Below, in pieces: positions 11,055-19,104 of a DNA stretch of 64,000 nucleotides. The notes beneath the pieces were generated by a model, which saw nothing but the letters and a program-made list of their open reading frames with translations, was not told where the DNA came from and made no database searches. The translations under genes were made by a program, and so were the position numbers. Source of the DNA: Arthrobacter gandavensis (GTDB lineage: Bacteria > Actinomycetota > Actinomycetes > Actinomycetales > Micrococcaceae); the NCBI RefSeq assembly GCF_009192735.1, contig NZ_VTFU01000001.1, positions 310,001-374,000 on the forward strand. Reading direction: 5' to 3'. Numbering within the stretch: the first letter of the stretch is position 1; each line of letters begins with the position of its first letter.

Positions 11055-11654
11055 TTATTCGGGCTTTTCGCCGCGCTTGACGAGTGCCTTGGGAAGGCGG
11101 AAGCGGCGCAGCTGCAGGGCGCGGGACACGCCATACCAGACATCGCCGGAGTTGGGACCGCCAAACTTCTCCGTCAGCCGGCGGCGCAGGAGGGCACGCA
11201 GGATGAAGGAATCCAGGATGACGGCCAGGATGAGGACCCAGAACGCGAGCATGACGATGCTCTGAACAGTCAGGTTCTGGATAAAGCTGACCACCACAAA
11301 GACGAGGGCGGCAATCATGACAAACTCGCCGAGGTTCCAGCGGGAATCCACCACGTCGCGGATGAACCGGCGCTGCGGTCCCTTGTCCCGCAGCGGGAGG
11401 TAACGCTCATCGCCGGTATCCAGAGCAGCGCGGGTCTTCAGGCGTTCCTCGCGCAGGGCCTCCCGGCTGGCGTTTTTCGCCGCTTTGCGGTCAGTGGGAA
11501 CCAAGGGGCGCTGGCGCGCTGCGACCTGGTCCCGGCGTTTGGGCGTGGGTGCTCCCTTCCCCGCGGCAGTGCGGGCTGGGCTGGTCTGGGCTGCTGCGGC
11601 AGCCTGGTCCACAGTTTCCTGCGCGGTGGGCGCTTCATTCTTTCGTCCGAACAC
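11055..11654 (-). CDS. DUF3043 family membrane protein
   Basis: 199 residues from a GTG at 11654. A charged N-terminal half (VFGRKNEAPTAQET..., KAAKNASREALREERLKTRA) is followed by GDERYLPLRDKGPQRRFIRDVVDSR and two hydrophobic segments (EFVMIAALVFVVVSF; SIVMLAFWVLILAVILDSF), then a basic tail. This matches DUF3043, an actinobacterial family of unknown function usually found near the dipeptidase and HesB genes, as here. TATCCT ends 6 bases before the GTG on the minus strand, suggesting a leaderless mRNA. Further in-frame sequence upstream overlaps the divergent dipeptidase gene and is a shadow. Confidence 0.82.
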   Translation of the reverse strand: MFGRKNEAPTAQETVDQAAAAAQTSPARTAAGKGAPTPKRRDQVAARQRPLVPTDRKAAKNASREALREERLKTRAALDTGDERYLPLRDKGPQRRFIRDVVDSRWNLGEFVMIAALVFVVVSFIQNLTVQSIVMLAFWVLILAVILDSFILRALLRRRLTEKFGGPNSGDVWYGVSRALQLRRFRLPKALVKRGEKPE

Positions 11655-11715
11655 CCCTCTAGGATACCTTGGCGGCGGCGGCGGCGGACCGGGTGCCCGC
11701 ATGTACTGTTTTGTT

Positions 11716-13122
11716 ATGACTTTGAACCCAGAATCATCCTCGTCGTCAGTGGATACCGGCGCCCTTCGCTCCGCCGTTGACGCCGATTTCCCCCGCATAG
11801 TTGAACAGCTGAAGTCCCTGGTCTCGATTCCCGGCATCGCCTGGGACTCGTTTGATCCGGAGCGGCTGAATGAGAGTGCCGCGGCCGTTGCGGAGCTCAT
11901 CCGCGGCGCCGGACTGTCGGACGTGCAGATCCTGCGCGTTGACAACAACGGCAAGCCCGGCGGCCCCGCCGTCGTCGCCCGCCGCCCGGCGAAGGCCGGA
12001 AAGCCCACGGTCCTGCTGTACGCCCACCATGATGTGCAGCCGCCGGGGGACCTGTCCCTGTGGGAGACGGAGCCCTTCACGGCGACCGAGCGCAACGGCC
12101 GTCTGTTCGGCCGCGGCGCGGCTGACGACAAGGCTGGAATCATGGCGCACGTCGGTGCGCTGCGGGCACTGGATGAGGTGCTGGGGGAGGAATCCGGCGT
12201 CGGCATCACCCTCTTCATCGAAGGTGAGGAAGAGGCAGGGTCACCCACCTTCCGCTCATTCCTGGAGACCTACCGGGACCTGCTGGCGGCCGATGTCATT
12301 GTCGTGGCCGACTCCGGCAACTGGAAGGTCGGAGTGCCGGCCCTGACCACGAGCCTGCGCGGCCTGGTGGACGGCACCGTGGAGGTGCAGGTCCTGGATC
12401 ATGCGGTCCACTCCGGGATGTTCGGCGGGCCGGTGCTGGACGCGCCCACACTGTTGGCACGCCTGATTGCCACCTTCCACGACGACGCCGGGGACGTCGC
12501 CATCGAGGGCCTGGTTTCCTCCGACACTGCGGCGGTGGAATACGAGGAAGCGGACTTCAGGGCTGACTCCTCAGTGCTCGACGGCGTACAGCTCGCCGGC
12601 ACCGGCTCGATTGCTTCCCGGCTGTGGACGAAGCCGGCACTGTCCATTATTGGCATCGACGTACCCACGGTTGCCATGTCATCGAACACCATCCAGCCCA
12701 AGGCACGCGCCAAGTTCAGCCTCCGGCTTGCTCCCGGGCAGGACCCCGCGGAGGCCATGGCCGCCGTTGAGCGCCACATCCAGGCCAATGCGCCGTTCGG
12801 TGCCAAAGTCACGTTCACGCCGGGGGAGCAGGGCCAGGCATTTGCCACGGACACCTCTGCCCCCGCGGCACGGACGGCACTGTGGGCCTTGAAGGAAGCC
12901 TGGGGCGGCGTTGACCCGGTGGAATCCGGAATGGGCGGGTCCATTCCGTTCATCGCGGATCTCACCGAGCTGTTCCCTGCGGCGCAGATCCTCATCACCG
13001 GAGTCGAGGATCCGGACTCCCGGGCGCACAGCGCCAACGAGTCCCTTGACCTCGGCGACTTCCGCAACGCGGTGCTTGCCGAGGCACTGCTGCTGGCCAG
13101 CCTGGCCAGGGAAGGGCTCTAG
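11716..13122 (+). CDS. M20 family dipeptidase/metallopeptidase
   Basis: 468 residues from ATG 11716. Metal ligands are visible: YAHHDVQPP (His105, Asp107), GRGAADDKAG, IEGEEEAGS (general base Glu and ligand) and the C-terminal AHSANES. A dimerisation domain lies near residues 215-370. Such enzymes hydrolyse dipeptides with two Zn ions in the cytoplasm. TACTGT at 11704-11709 ends 6 bases before the ATG and there is no SD site, so the message may be leaderless; ATG 11701 is an alternative start. It is divergent from the DUF3043 gene with only 61 bases between starts. Confidence 0.9.
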   Translation: MTLNPESSSSSVDTGALRSAVDADFPRIVEQLKSLVSIPGIAWDSFDPERLNESAAAVAELIRGAGLSDVQILRVDNNGKPGGPAVVARRPAKAGKPTVLLYAHHDVQPPGDLSLWETEPFTATERNGRLFGRGAADDKAGIMAHVGALRALDEVLGEESGVGITLFIEGEEEAGSPTFRSFLETYRDLLAADVIVVADSGNWKVGVPALTTSLRGLVDGTVEVQVLDHAVHSGMFGGPVLDAPTLLARLIATFHDDAGDVAIEGLVSSDTAAVEYEEADFRADSSVLDGVQLAGTGSIASRLWTKPALSIIGIDVPTVAMSSNTIQPKARAKFSLRLAPGQDPAEAMAAVERHIQANAPFGAKVTFTPGEQGQAFATDTSAPAARTALWALKEAWGGVDPVESGMGGSIPFIADLTELFPAAQILITGVEDPDSRAHSANESLDLGDFRNAVLAEALLLASLAREGL

Positions 13123-13169
13123 CAGCCCCGCATCCCGAGGTTTTAGGCAGCGTCTTCGTCAGCACCGCG

Positions 13170-13199
13170 GCCGGGTCCGGAAATCTTTTCCGGCCCGGC
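13170..13199 (+). terminator. Hairpin after the M20 dipeptidase gene
   Basis: GCCGGG-T-CCGGAAA (13170-13183) pairs with TTTCCGG-CCCGGC (13187-13199): 13 pairs with one bulged T and a 3-nt loop. No T-run follows. Confidence 0.5.
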
Positions 13200-13314
13200 T
13201 GCGTTGCCTCTGGGTGCATGCACCGACGTACCATGGAGAATGAACTGGCCCGGGACTTGCGGGGGAGCGCAACTGCTCTCCAGCGCACGGACCACGTGAA
13301 GAAAGAGAGAAGCA

Positions 13315-13716
13315 ATGAGTACTTCCACCAGCGAAACCGGCACCGGCGTGGACACGGCAGCAGCTGCCGCCCCGGAAACGGAGCTGCCGACCCACGAAGT
13401 TGCCCTCTCCGACGTTGCCGCCGGGAAGGTGCGCAGCCTGTTGGAGCAGGAAGGCCGAACCGATCTGCGGCTTCGCGTGGCTGTCCAGCCCGGCGGCTGC
13501 TCCGGCCTGATTTACCAGCTGTACTTTGACGAGCGCGTCCTTGACGGCGACGCCGTCCGGGACTTCGACGGCGTCGAGGTCATTGTGGACAAGATGAGCG
13601 TGCCGTACCTGTCGGGTGCCTCCATTGACTTTGAGGACACCATCTCCAAGCAGGGGTTCACCATCGACAACCCCAACGCGGGCGGATCGTGCGCCTGCGG
13701 CGACTCGTTCCACTAA
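13315..13716 (+). CDS. erpA: Iron-sulfur insertion protein, HesB/IscA/ErpA family
   Basis: 133 residues preceded by a purine-rich RBS (GAAGAAAGAGAGAAG). The A-type carrier core is present: VAVQPGGCSGLIYQLYFDE and the C-terminal GGSCACGDSF, giving the three conserved cysteines. The first 25 residues are a low-complexity Thr/Ala/Glu tail. It delivers Fe-S clusters to apoproteins in the cytoplasm. The position just before the cytochrome oxidase genes is conserved in actinobacteria (Rv2204c neighbourhood). The paralogue name erpA versus iscA is by family habit. Confidence 0.88.
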   Translation: MSTSTSETGTGVDTAAAAAPETELPTHEVALSDVAAGKVRSLLEQEGRTDLRLRVAVQPGGCSGLIYQLYFDERVLDGDAVRDFDGVEVIVDKMSVPYLSGASIDFEDTISKQGFTIDNPNAGGSCACGDSFH

Positions 13717-13731
13717 GCTCCGTCCCGGGTA

Positions 13732-13750
13732 CCCCGTTTCACTAACGGGG
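13732..13750 (+). terminator. Small hairpin after erpA
   Basis: CCCCGTT (13732-13738) pairs with AACGGGG (13744-13750) around TCACT, 15 bases past the stop; no T-run. Weak candidate terminator ahead of the ctaC promoter region. Confidence 0.35.
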
Positions 13751-13928
13751 AGCCCGCGGCCGCAGGTCCGTAACACACGGTATTTTGCGGGAACGCGGTG
13801 CGGTCTGTCACTGGATGGCCACGCGTGCGGGTAAGCTCTACACGTAGTAGTAAAACTGATCGTGCGCAGTTGGGGGATTTTTCTGCCTGCTGTGCCGCAC
13901 TTGCACGTAACAAGAGGAAGGGCCGTCT

Positions 13929-14783
13929 GTGAGTTCGCAGGACCGAACCAGCAGCCGACGCGCCAGGATCTTAAAGATCTCAGCCGTAACGTCGGCCGGC
14001 GCGTTGTTTTTATCGGGTTGTTCGTCAGAAGTCCAAAGAGGCTGGTTGCCCACGGAACGCGACATGACCAACCACACCGGCCGAATCATGGACCTGTGGG
14101 TCAATTCATGGATTGCGGCCCTGGCGGTTGGCGTGCTCACCTGGGCACTGATCATTTGGTGCATCGTCGCTTACCGCCGCCGGAAGAACGAAACCGGCTA
14201 CCCGCGGCAGCTGAGCTACAACCTTCCCCTGGAGATTTTCTACACGGCCATTCCGCTGTTCATGGTGCTCGTGTTGTTCTACTTCACGGACCAGGACATC
14301 CGCGCCATCAGTGAGCGCGTTGATGACCCGGACGTCGTCGTTGACGTCCGCGGCAAGCAGTGGTCCTGGGACTTCAACTATGTCAATGAGGACAAGTATG
14401 ACCTCAACGTCCAGGTGAACCTGGACGGCACGGAAAAGTCCGAGTCGGACATGCCGACCCTGTACCTGCCCGTCAACCAGACCGTTGAGCTCCAGCTGAA
14501 CTCCCGCGACGTGCAGCACTCCTTCTGGGTTCCCGCCTTCCTGCAGAAGATGGACCTCTACCCGGGGCGCACCAACTACATCAACATCACTCCCGGCATC
14601 GAGGGCACCTACGAAGGTAAGTGCGCCGAGCTCTGCGGCGAGTACCACTCGGAAATGCTCTTCAACGTCAAGGTTGTTTCGGAAGCTGAATACGACGCTT
14701 ACATGAACACCCTGCCTGACGGCCAGGTCGGATCCGAGTACGACCGCGTGTACAACTCAGAATCAAGCGAAGTAAGGAGGTAG
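13929..14783 (+). CDS. ctaC: Cytochrome c oxidase subunit II (aa3-type), lipoprotein
   Basis: 284 residues from GTG 13929, with AGAGGAAGGG as RBS. A signal sequence ends in the lipobox LSGC (Cys31). Two membrane segments follow, then a periplasmic-side cupredoxin domain. The CuA site is complete: CAELCGEYHSEM plus the His in DVQHSFWVP. Subunit II takes electrons, in actinobacteria directly from the diheme cytochrome of the bcc complex. It starts the ctaC-ctaD-ctaF operon (9 bases to ctaD). Confidence 0.96.
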   Translation: MSSQDRTSSRRARILKISAVTSAGALFLSGCSSEVQRGWLPTERDMTNHTGRIMDLWVNSWIAALAVGVLTWALIIWCIVAYRRRKNETGYPRQLSYNLPLEIFYTAIPLFMVLVLFYFTDQDIRAISERVDDPDVVVDVRGKQWSWDFNYVNEDKYDLNVQVNLDGTEKSESDMPTLYLPVNQTVELQLNSRDVQHSFWVPAFLQKMDLYPGRTNYINITPGIEGTYEGKCAELCGEYHSEMLFNVKVVSEAEYDAYMNTLPDGQVGSEYDRVYNSESSEVRR

Positions 14784-14792
14784 GAGGAAGCT

Positions 14793-16514
14793 GTGACTAC
14801 TCTCGAATACACTTCGGAAGATACTCAAGTTGCACCGCGCGTCGTCCCCGTCTCCAAGGGACGCATCATCGTCAGTTGGATCACCTCCACTGACCACAAG
14901 ACCATCGGGTACATGTACCTGATCGCGTCATTCATTTTCTTCTGTCTCGCAGGCGTGATGGCCCTGGTCATCCGCGCCGAGCTGTTTGAACCCGGTATGC
15001 AGATCCTGCAGACCAAGGAGCAGTACAACCAGCTGTTCACCATGCACGGCACGGTGATGCTGCTGATGTTCGCCACCCCGCTGTTCTCCGGCTTCGCAAA
15101 CGTCATGATGCCGCTGCAGATTGGCGCACCGGACGTTGCGTTCCCGCGTTTGAACGCGCTGGCCTTCTGGTTCTTCCTCTTCGGCAGCACCATTGCCGTT
15201 GCCGGCTTCATCACCCCGCAGGGCGCCGCATCCTTCGGCTGGTTTGCCTATGCGCCGCTGTCCAACACCACCTTCTCTCCGGGTGTTGGCGGAGACCTGT
15301 GGGTCTTCGGCCTGGCCCTGTCCGGCTTCGGTACCATCCTTGGCGCGGTGAACTTCATCACCACCATCATCTGCATGCGTGCCCCCGGCATGACCATGTG
15401 GCGCATGCCGATCTTCACCTGGAACACCCTGGTGACCGCCATCCTGGTCCTGATGGCGTTCCCGCCGCTGGCCGCAGCACTGTTTGCACTCGGTGCGGAC
15501 CGCCGCTTCGGAGCACACATCTTTGACCCCGAACGAGGCGGTGCCATCCTGTGGCAGCACCTGTTCTGGTTCTTCGGCCACCCCGAGGTTTACATCATCG
15601 CGCTGCCGTTCTTCGGTATTGTTTCGGAGATCTTCCCGGTCTTCAGCCGCAAGCCGATCTTCGGATACAAGGGCCTGGTTTACGCCACCATTGCGATTGC
15701 CGCCCTGTCCGTGACTGTGTGGGCACACCATATGTACGTCACCGGCGCTGTCATGCTGCCGTTCTTCTCCTTCATGACCATGCTGATCGCGGTGCCAACC
15801 GGCGTGAAGTTCTTCAACTGGATCGGCACGATGTGGCGGGGGTCCATCACGTTCGAGACACCCATGCTGTGGAGCATCGGGTTCCTGATCACGTTCCTCT
15901 TCGGCGGCCTGACCGGCATCATCCTGGCCTCCCCGCCGCTGGACTTCCACGTTTCCGACACCTACTTCGTGGTGGCACACTTCCACTACGTGATCTTCGG
16001 AACCGTTGTCTTCGCGATGTTCGCAGGCTTCTACTTCTGGTGGCCCAAGTGGACCGGAAAGATGCTCAACGAGCGTCTGGGCAAGATCCACTTCTGGATG
16101 CTGTTCGTCGGCTTCCACGCCACGTTCCTTGTTCAGCACTGGCTCGGCGTCCTCGGCATGCCCCGCCGCTACGCCGACTACCTGCCGGAGGACAACTTCA
16201 CCCTGATGAACCAGTTCTCCACCTTCGGCTCCTTCCTGCTGGGTGCATCGATGATCCCGTTCTTCTGGAACGTGTACATCACCTGGCGCCACGGCAAGAA
16301 GGTTGAAGTTGATGACCCGTGGGGCTTCGGTGCATCGCTGGAATGGGCCACCTCGTGCCCGCCGCCGCGCCACAACTTCACGTCCCTGCCGCGTATTCGT
16401 TCCGAGCGCCCGGCACTGGACCTGCACCACCCTGAACTGCAGCAGACGGTGACCGACACGTCGGCCGCCGGCAAGGTCTTCGGACCGGGCGACCGTAAGG
16501 AGAAAGTCAATTGA
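14793..16514 (+). CDS. ctaD: Cytochrome c oxidase subunit I
   Basis: 573 residues from GTG 14793 behind AGGAGG. Twelve membrane segments are expected. The haem-copper ligands are visible: the haem a His in [24 protein letters not shown] (CuB His cross-linked to Tyr), AHHMYVTG and [10 protein letters not shown] (haem a3 and a His). It is the catalytic proton-pumping subunit. The stop overlaps the ctaF start as TTGA. Confidence 0.97.
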   Translation: MTTLEYTSEDTQVAPRVVPVSKGRIIVSWITSTDHKTIGYMYLIASFIFFCLAGVMALVIRAELFEPGMQILQTKEQYNQLFTMHGTVMLLMFATPLFSGFANVMMPLQIGAPDVAFPRLNALAFWFFLFGSTIAVAGFITPQGAASFGWFAYAPLSNTTFSPGVGGDLWVFGLALSGFGTILGAVNFITTIICMRAPGMTMWRMPIFTWNTLVTAILVLMAFPPLAAALFALGADRRFGAHIFDPERGGAILWQHLFWFFGHPEVYIIALPFFGIVSEIFPVFSRKPIFGYKGLVYATIAIAALSVTVWAHHMYVTGAVMLPFFSFMTMLIAVPTGVKFFNWIGTMWRGSITFETPMLWSIGFLITFLFGGLTGIILASPPLDFHVSDTYFVVAHFHYVIFGTVVFAMFAGFYFWWPKWTGKMLNERLGKIHFWMLFVGFHATFLVQHWLGVLGMPRRYADYLPEDNFTLMNQFSTFGSFLLGASMIPFFWNVYITWRHGKKVEVDDPWGFGASLEWATSCPPPRHNFTSLPRIRSERPALDLHHPELQQTVTDTSAAGKVFGPGDRKEKVN

Positions 16515-16912
16515 AGGTAGAGACTAAGCTCTTCGCTTACATGGCGCCGTTCTTCCTGGTGGTTGGGGTTGTCTACGGCTACCTCGTCGAGTGGATGGAA
16601 CCGGTGGGCTACCTGGCGCTGTTCCTGACCGCCGGCATGTCGGCCATGATCGCCTTTTACATCGGCTTCACCGGCAAGCGCGTCGGAGCCCGTCCGGAGG
16701 ACCGGCTTGACGCGGAAATCCACGAAGGTTCCGGCGAGCAGGGCTTCTTCAGCCCCTGGAGCTGGTGGCCGCTGCTGCTCGGTCTGTCCGCCGCAGGCGG
16801 CTTCCTGGGCATGGCCGTCGGCTGGTGGGTTCTCTTCATCAGCGCCGGCCTGGCACTGATCGCCCTGGTTGGCTGGGTCTTTGAATACAGCCGCGGAGCC
16901 CACGCACACTAG
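16511..16912 (+). CDS. ctaF: Cytochrome c oxidase subunit IV (actinobacterial)
   Basis: 133 residues from a TTG that overlaps the ctaD stop. Four hydrophobic stretches in two hairpins ([77 protein letters not shown]) match the actinobacterial CtaF subunit of the aa3 oxidase. It is the last gene of the oxidase operon, followed by a strong terminator. Confidence 0.94.
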   Translation: MKVETKLFAYMAPFFLVVGVVYGYLVEWMEPVGYLALFLTAGMSAMIAFYIGFTGKRVGARPEDRLDAEIHEGSGEQGFFSPWSWWPLLLGLSAAGGFLGMAVGWWVLFISAGLALIALVGWVFEYSRGAHAH

Positions 16913-16959
16913 GGCTTCCGCACCAATCTCCCGGGATTGAACCGGAAACAGAACACCCG

Positions 16960-16998
16960 GCAGGGGACCCGCACACGGTGCGGGTCCCCTGCTGTTTA
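16960..16998 (+). terminator. Strong intrinsic terminator after ctaF
   Basis: A perfect 15-bp stem, GCAGGGGACCCGCAC (16960-16974) with GTGCGGGTCCCCTGC (16978-16992), loop ACG, followed by TGTTTAAT. Confidence 0.92.
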
Positions 16999-17118
16999 AT
17001 GCGCACTGCCAAGGCTTAATGTGCACTGCAAGGACTTAACGTGCGCTGCCAAGGCTTAATGTGCACTGCAAAGTGGACTTATTGTGCGCTGCAAGGACTT
17101 AACGTGCACTGCAAGGCG
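16996..17118 (+). repeat. 20-bp tandem array after the ctaF terminator
   Basis: Six units start at 16996, 17016, 17036, 17056, 17079 and 17099, consensus TTAAYGTGCRCTGCMAGGMC-like (TTAA, then GTGCACTGC or GTGCGCTGC, then AAGGC or AAGGAC). The fourth unit carries a 3-base insertion. Each unit has a TAA and an almost palindromic GTGCAC. The rest of the stretch to the GntR start (17119-17217) shows no feature I can support. Confidence 0.93.
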
Positions 17119-17217
17119 CATTTCCAAAACGTGCTGTTGTGGAGCCCCCGGGTGCCGGCAAACCATCAGCTCCAATGTGGGTGCGTCACAGGCGTGCATC
17201 CCCGCCGGTTATCCTTG

Positions 17218-18081
17218 ATGAAGCACCACCGCCGAGGGAAGGAACCGGATGCGCAGGATGACGGACCCCAGGATTCGGCGCAGCTGATGCACCAGGCGTT
17301 CAAGAATTTCCCCGACCTGCTGGACCCGGTTTCGGATGTGGCAAAGCACCTGCAGCTGCAGAACATACTGCGGCGGTTTGTGGACCAGCACGCCGCGGCA
17401 GGCGCCGCCATCCCCAGTGAACGCGTGTTGGCCGAGCACTTCGGCGTGGCGCGTATGACGGTGCGCCAGGCAATTGATGCCCTGGTGGCCGATGAAGTGC
17501 TTGAACGCGTTGTGGGGCTTGGCACCTTCGTGGCTCGTCCCAAGCTGGACCTGCAGGTGAAGCTCACGTCTTACAGCGAGGAAATGCACCGCCGAGGGAT
17601 GGTGCCTGATGCGCGCGTCCTCAGCTTTGAACAAATTGGCGCATCACGCCTCGTGGCGCGTGAACTGCAGATTGACCCGGGCCAGCCGGTCATCCGGTTC
17701 CGCCGCCAGCTGCTGGCGGACGGCGAACCCATGAGCGTGGACGAAAACTTCATTCCGGCCACGCACGTCCCGGGGATGCTCGATGAGGAGCCGCCCACGT
17801 CGCTGTACCGGGTGCTCAGCGAACGCTACGGCATGGTGATGGAATGGGGAGAGGACACCATCGAAGCAACCGCAGCATCGGCCTCGATCGGGCGGCTCCT
17901 CAATGTCGAGCTTGGCGCCCCGCTCCTGAAGATCCAGCGTCACGCGTATGTGGCACGCGCCATGGTGGACTATTCGGTCTCGTACTACCGTGCGGACCGG
18001 TACAAGCTTTGGGTGCCCCTCCAGCGGCCTGGAATGCGCACTCCGCGCTCCTATCACCCCGGCCGGCATCCGGGCTCCTGA
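17218..18081 (+). CDS. GntR family transcriptional regulator (HutC/UTRA type)
   Basis: 287 residues from ATG 17218; ATG 17287 is possible. The wHTH region contains IPSERVLAEHFGVARMTVRQAIDALVADEVLERVVGLGTFV (cited in part: MTVRQAIDALV). A UTRA ligand domain follows (LTSYSEEMHRRGM, VIRFRRQLLADGEPMSVDENF, DYSVSYYRADRYKLWVPLQRP). UTRA regulators usually sense sugar phosphates or amino-sugar phosphates (as NagR/YvoA). No target operon is adjacent, so the effector is unknown. The upstream in-frame extension is encoded by the repeat array and is not credible as protein. Confidence 0.85.
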   Translation: MKHHRRGKEPDAQDDGPQDSAQLMHQAFKNFPDLLDPVSDVAKHLQLQNILRRFVDQHAAAGAAIPSERVLAEHFGVARMTVRQAIDALVADEVLERVVGLGTFVARPKLDLQVKLTSYSEEMHRRGMVPDARVLSFEQIGASRLVARELQIDPGQPVIRFRRQLLADGEPMSVDENFIPATHVPGMLDEEPPTSLYRVLSERYGMVMEWGEDTIEATAASASIGRLLNVELGAPLLKIQRHAYVARAMVDYSVSYYRADRYKLWVPLQRPGMRTPRSYHPGRHPGS

Positions 18082-18224
18082 AGCCGCACCGGCGCCTGCA
18101 GAGGTTGCCGCAGGCTTCGAGGCCGACCCTTCTTCCTCTTCCAATACTTCGCCCACCCTCTTTCCAGCCCTTCAGCGTTGGAAACACGACAGACCGCATT
18201 ACCCAGCCAGGAGGCTACCGAACT

Positions 18225-18785
18225 ATGAACATCACCGTGATGTACCACCGGGACAGCAAGGGGGTCCTGCACTTCCGCGAGGCCATGTACGACCCCGAGT
18301 CCGAAGAATTCATGATCAACCAGGGCCCTGTTGGCCACATGGGGAACAGCAGCGTTGTTGCCAATATTGACGAGGCGGCCGCTGACAAGAAGTTTGCAGC
18401 CTTCGCTGAGAAGTCGGCGGAGCTGGGCTATGCGGAACTGCCGCCCGAAGAGCAGCACTGGGTTGTGGCGCAGTATGCCCTGAAGTCGGCCGAAGGCACG
18501 GAGCGTGACCGGTACCTCGAGTACAAGGCCCGCACCGCGCTGGCCTCCTACTTCTCCTGGCGGGGTCTGGGGACGGTCGAAGAGAGCGAATTCGTGCCCG
18601 GCAAGCTGAACATTTTCTGCCTGGTTCCGGATGTGCCCAAAGCGGTGAAGGGCATGCTCGTGGTCCTGCGCGACGCGAACCTGGACTTCACCAAGCTCAG
18701 TGTCGGCTCCTCGCCCTTTGCCGAGCCCGGCAATTGGAAGCGGCGGCATCCGCTGCCGGCCAAGAAGCCCTTCGTTCTGGACTAG
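18225..18785 (+). CDS. Conserved-looking protein of unknown function
   Basis: 186 residues from ATG 18225 with a good RBS (CCAGGAGG). I do not recognise the family. There is no signal peptide or membrane segment. It begins MNITVMYHRDSKGVLHFREA, is mostly acidic, contains SWRGLGTVEESEFVPGKL in the middle, and ends with a basic tail KRRHPLPAKKPFVLD. Codon use and GC look like its neighbours, so it is very likely expressed. It sits between the GntR gene and the bcc complex genes, convergent with qcrB. A link to either neighbour is only positional. Confidence 0.75.
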   Translation: MNITVMYHRDSKGVLHFREAMYDPESEEFMINQGPVGHMGNSSVVANIDEAAADKKFAAFAEKSAELGYAELPPEEQHWVVAQYALKSAEGTERDRYLEYKARTALASYFSWRGLGTVEESEFVPGKLNIFCLVPDVPKAVKGMLVVLRDANLDFTKLSVGSSPFAEPGNWKRRHPLPAKKPFVLD

Positions 18786-18877
18786 CCGGGAGGCTGCCTG
18801 GACTAGCTGGGAAGCCTCTTAGCCGGGAAGCCTCGACTAGCCGGGAGGCTGCTCTTCCTGGACAGCCGGGAGACTCC
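18777..18877 (+). repeat. Array of the gene's own last codons plus stop
   Basis: The end of the 186-aa gene, CTGGACTAGCCGGGAGGCTGC (18777-18797; TAG is the real stop), is followed by a diverged copy at 18798-18818 and by shorter degenerate copies (TTAGCCGGGAAGCCTC, CTAGCCGGGAGGCTGC, CAGCCGGGAGACTCC) to about 18877. The first two copies keep the Leu-Asp-stop codons. Confidence 0.85.
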
Positions 18878-18890
18878 ACCGGCCGCTCGG

Positions 18891-19020
18891 CTAACGCAAG
18901 ACAAGCCCGGCTAACGCAAGACAAGCCCGGCTAACGCAAGACAAGCTCGGCTAACGCAAAACAAGCCGGGCTAACGCAAAACACGCCCGGCTAACGCAAA
19001 ACAAGCCGGGCTAACGCAAA
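18891..19020 (+). repeat. 20-bp tandem array ending in the terminator arm
   Basis: Six full 20-bp units and one half unit start at 18891 and every 20 bases to 19011, consensus CTAACGCAARACAAGCCSGG. The last half unit (CTAACGCAAA) forms the outer part of the following terminator stem. The rest of the 18786-19104 gap is made of the neighbouring array and the hairpin. Confidence 0.95.
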
Positions 19021-19060
19021 GGGAGCCGGTCAGCAGATGCTGACCGGCTCCCTTTGCGTT
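19013..19060. terminator. 23-bp perfect hairpin between convergent genes
   Basis: AACGCAAAGGGAGCCGGTCAGCA (19013-19035; first 8 bases belong to the 20-bp array) is the exact reverse complement of 19038-19060. The loop is GA, so the closing pairs probably open. T-rich ends on both strands (TTTGCGTTATT) suit bidirectional termination for the unknown gene (+) and qcrB (-). Confidence 0.9.
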
Positions 19061-19104
19061 ATTACCTGATGCTGCGTTGTTACGTCATGCTGTCCCGCGG
19101 AGGA

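Noticed and set aside
14928-16430. 500-codon ORF on the minus strand opposite ctaD
   Set aside because: A shadow frame, rich in Glu/Gln/His/Arg as expected from antisense of a membrane protein gene.
17041-17217. N-terminal extension of the GntR regulator
   Set aside because: These 59 codons are encoded mostly by the 20-bp noncoding array, giving repeated CTAKW/CALQG-like residues with no family similarity.
18891-19020. CRISPR or iteron-type origin repeats
   Set aside because: The 20-bp units are contiguous and are followed by a terminator; there is no initiator gene or AT-rich unwinding region.
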